Positions 5,568 through 5,739 of a DNA stretch of 5,739 nt are shown here, piece by piece. The notes under the pieces are model-generated. The model ran no database searches and had not been told where the DNA came from. It saw only the letters and a list, made by a program, of their open reading frames with translations. The position numbers and the translations under genes are program-made. Every line of letters begins with the position of its first letter. Position 1 is the stretch's first letter. The stretch comes from Acidobacteriota bacterium (GTDB lineage Bacteria; Acidobacteriota; Terriglobia; Terriglobales; Acidobacteriaceae), in contig QIAR01000281.1 in the NCBI GenBank assembly GCA_003225595.1, positions 1-5,739 on the forward strand, read 5' to 3'.

Positions 5568-5739
5568 ATGACCTTTGAATTGGATTATCATTCCAGCGTG
5601 CAACGGCAGATTGGATTTTCAATCCTGTTTGTGGCCTTAGTGCTGGTGCCTGGGCTCCAGGCGCAGATCCACGGGGTGCCGCCGTCAGTCACCTCGATGG
5701 GGCCTGGAAGAGGCTTGACCCCAGGTGTACCGGCGAGCG
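5568..5739 (+). CDS. Secreted protein of unknown function, N-terminal part (3' cut by window edge)
   Basis: This frame is open from the ATG at 5568 to the window end and gives 57 complete codons. Residues 11-32 look like a signal peptide: VQRQ, then the hydrophobic run IGFSILFVALVLVPGL, and probable cleavage after LQA, leaving QIHG as the mature start. The mature part begins HGVPPSVTSMGPGRG and continues TPGVPAS, so a GVP[PA]S-type motif occurs twice in about 20 residues. Similar PPSVTS-rich starts occur, from memory, in exported acidobacterial proteins without assigned function. A weak AAGG site (5558-5561) lies 6 nt before the ATG. GTG at 5598 is an alternative start that would give a more typical signal peptide, but no Shine-Dalgarno is visible before it. 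The gene is real with moderate confidence; its function is unknown and the rest lies outside the window. Confidence 0.6.
   Translation, partial: MTFELDYHSSVQRQIGFSILFVALVLVPGLQAQIHGVPPSVTSMGPGRGLTPGVPAS

Noticed and set aside
5288..5569. 93-residue minus-strand frame after the DUF4097 gene
   Set aside because: No domain recognised, poor spacing of any ribosome binding site, and its start overlaps the ATG of the secreted-protein gene on the other strand. It could be a decayed gene, but nothing positive supports that.
1..5739. Novel defence, mobile or multi-gene system
   Set aside because: No transposase, integrase, CRISPR repeat, toxin-antitoxin pair or nuclease was seen. CPBP proteases can occur with bacteriocin loci, but no bacteriocin-like peptide or export gene is present here.

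Overview
The window looks like a chromosomal stretch from a free-living Gram-negative bacterium with moderately high GC. The closest fit is an Acidobacteriota genome of the Terriglobia/Koribacter type. This assignment is a judgement from protein style: a DUF4139 exported protein, a VNG-repeat DUF4097 protein, a CPBP protease with an HAAWDWGE third motif, and a secreted protein opening with a GVPPSVTS-type motif. It was not tested by a search.

Layout, left to right. Positions 2-178 are the last 58 codons of gyrB (DNA gyrase subunit B). Positions 179-519 are non-coding and rich in inverted repeats: a possible gyrB terminator, then three compact hairpins and a CTCTGTG direct repeat. Positions 520-2094 encode an exported DUF4139 protein of unknown function. 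It converges, across 82 bp, on a minus-strand CPBP-family intramembrane metalloprotease (2177-3160). The protease gene is divergent, with only 23 bp between start codons, from a plus-strand polytopic membrane protein resembling GT-C/PMT-type glycosyltransferases (3184-4440). After 69 bp comes an exported DUF4097-type protein with seven xNG repeats (4510-5307). A 260-bp gap with two compact palindromes follows. The window ends inside the first 57 codons of another secreted protein (from 5568).

Apart from gyrB, every gene encodes an exported or membrane protein, so the neighbourhood concerns the cell envelope. The genes lie on both strands, and nothing in the sequence shows that they form one pathway. 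The only possible co-transcribed pair is the GT-C-like gene with the DUF4097 gene.

I found no tRNA, rRNA, CRISPR array, transposase or intact insertion sequence, and no convincing new multi-gene system. The points most worth a second look are the stacked hairpins downstream of gyrB, the 15-bp tandem repeat inside the DUF4139 domain, the very short divergent intergenic region, and the truncated secreted repeat-type protein at the right edge.
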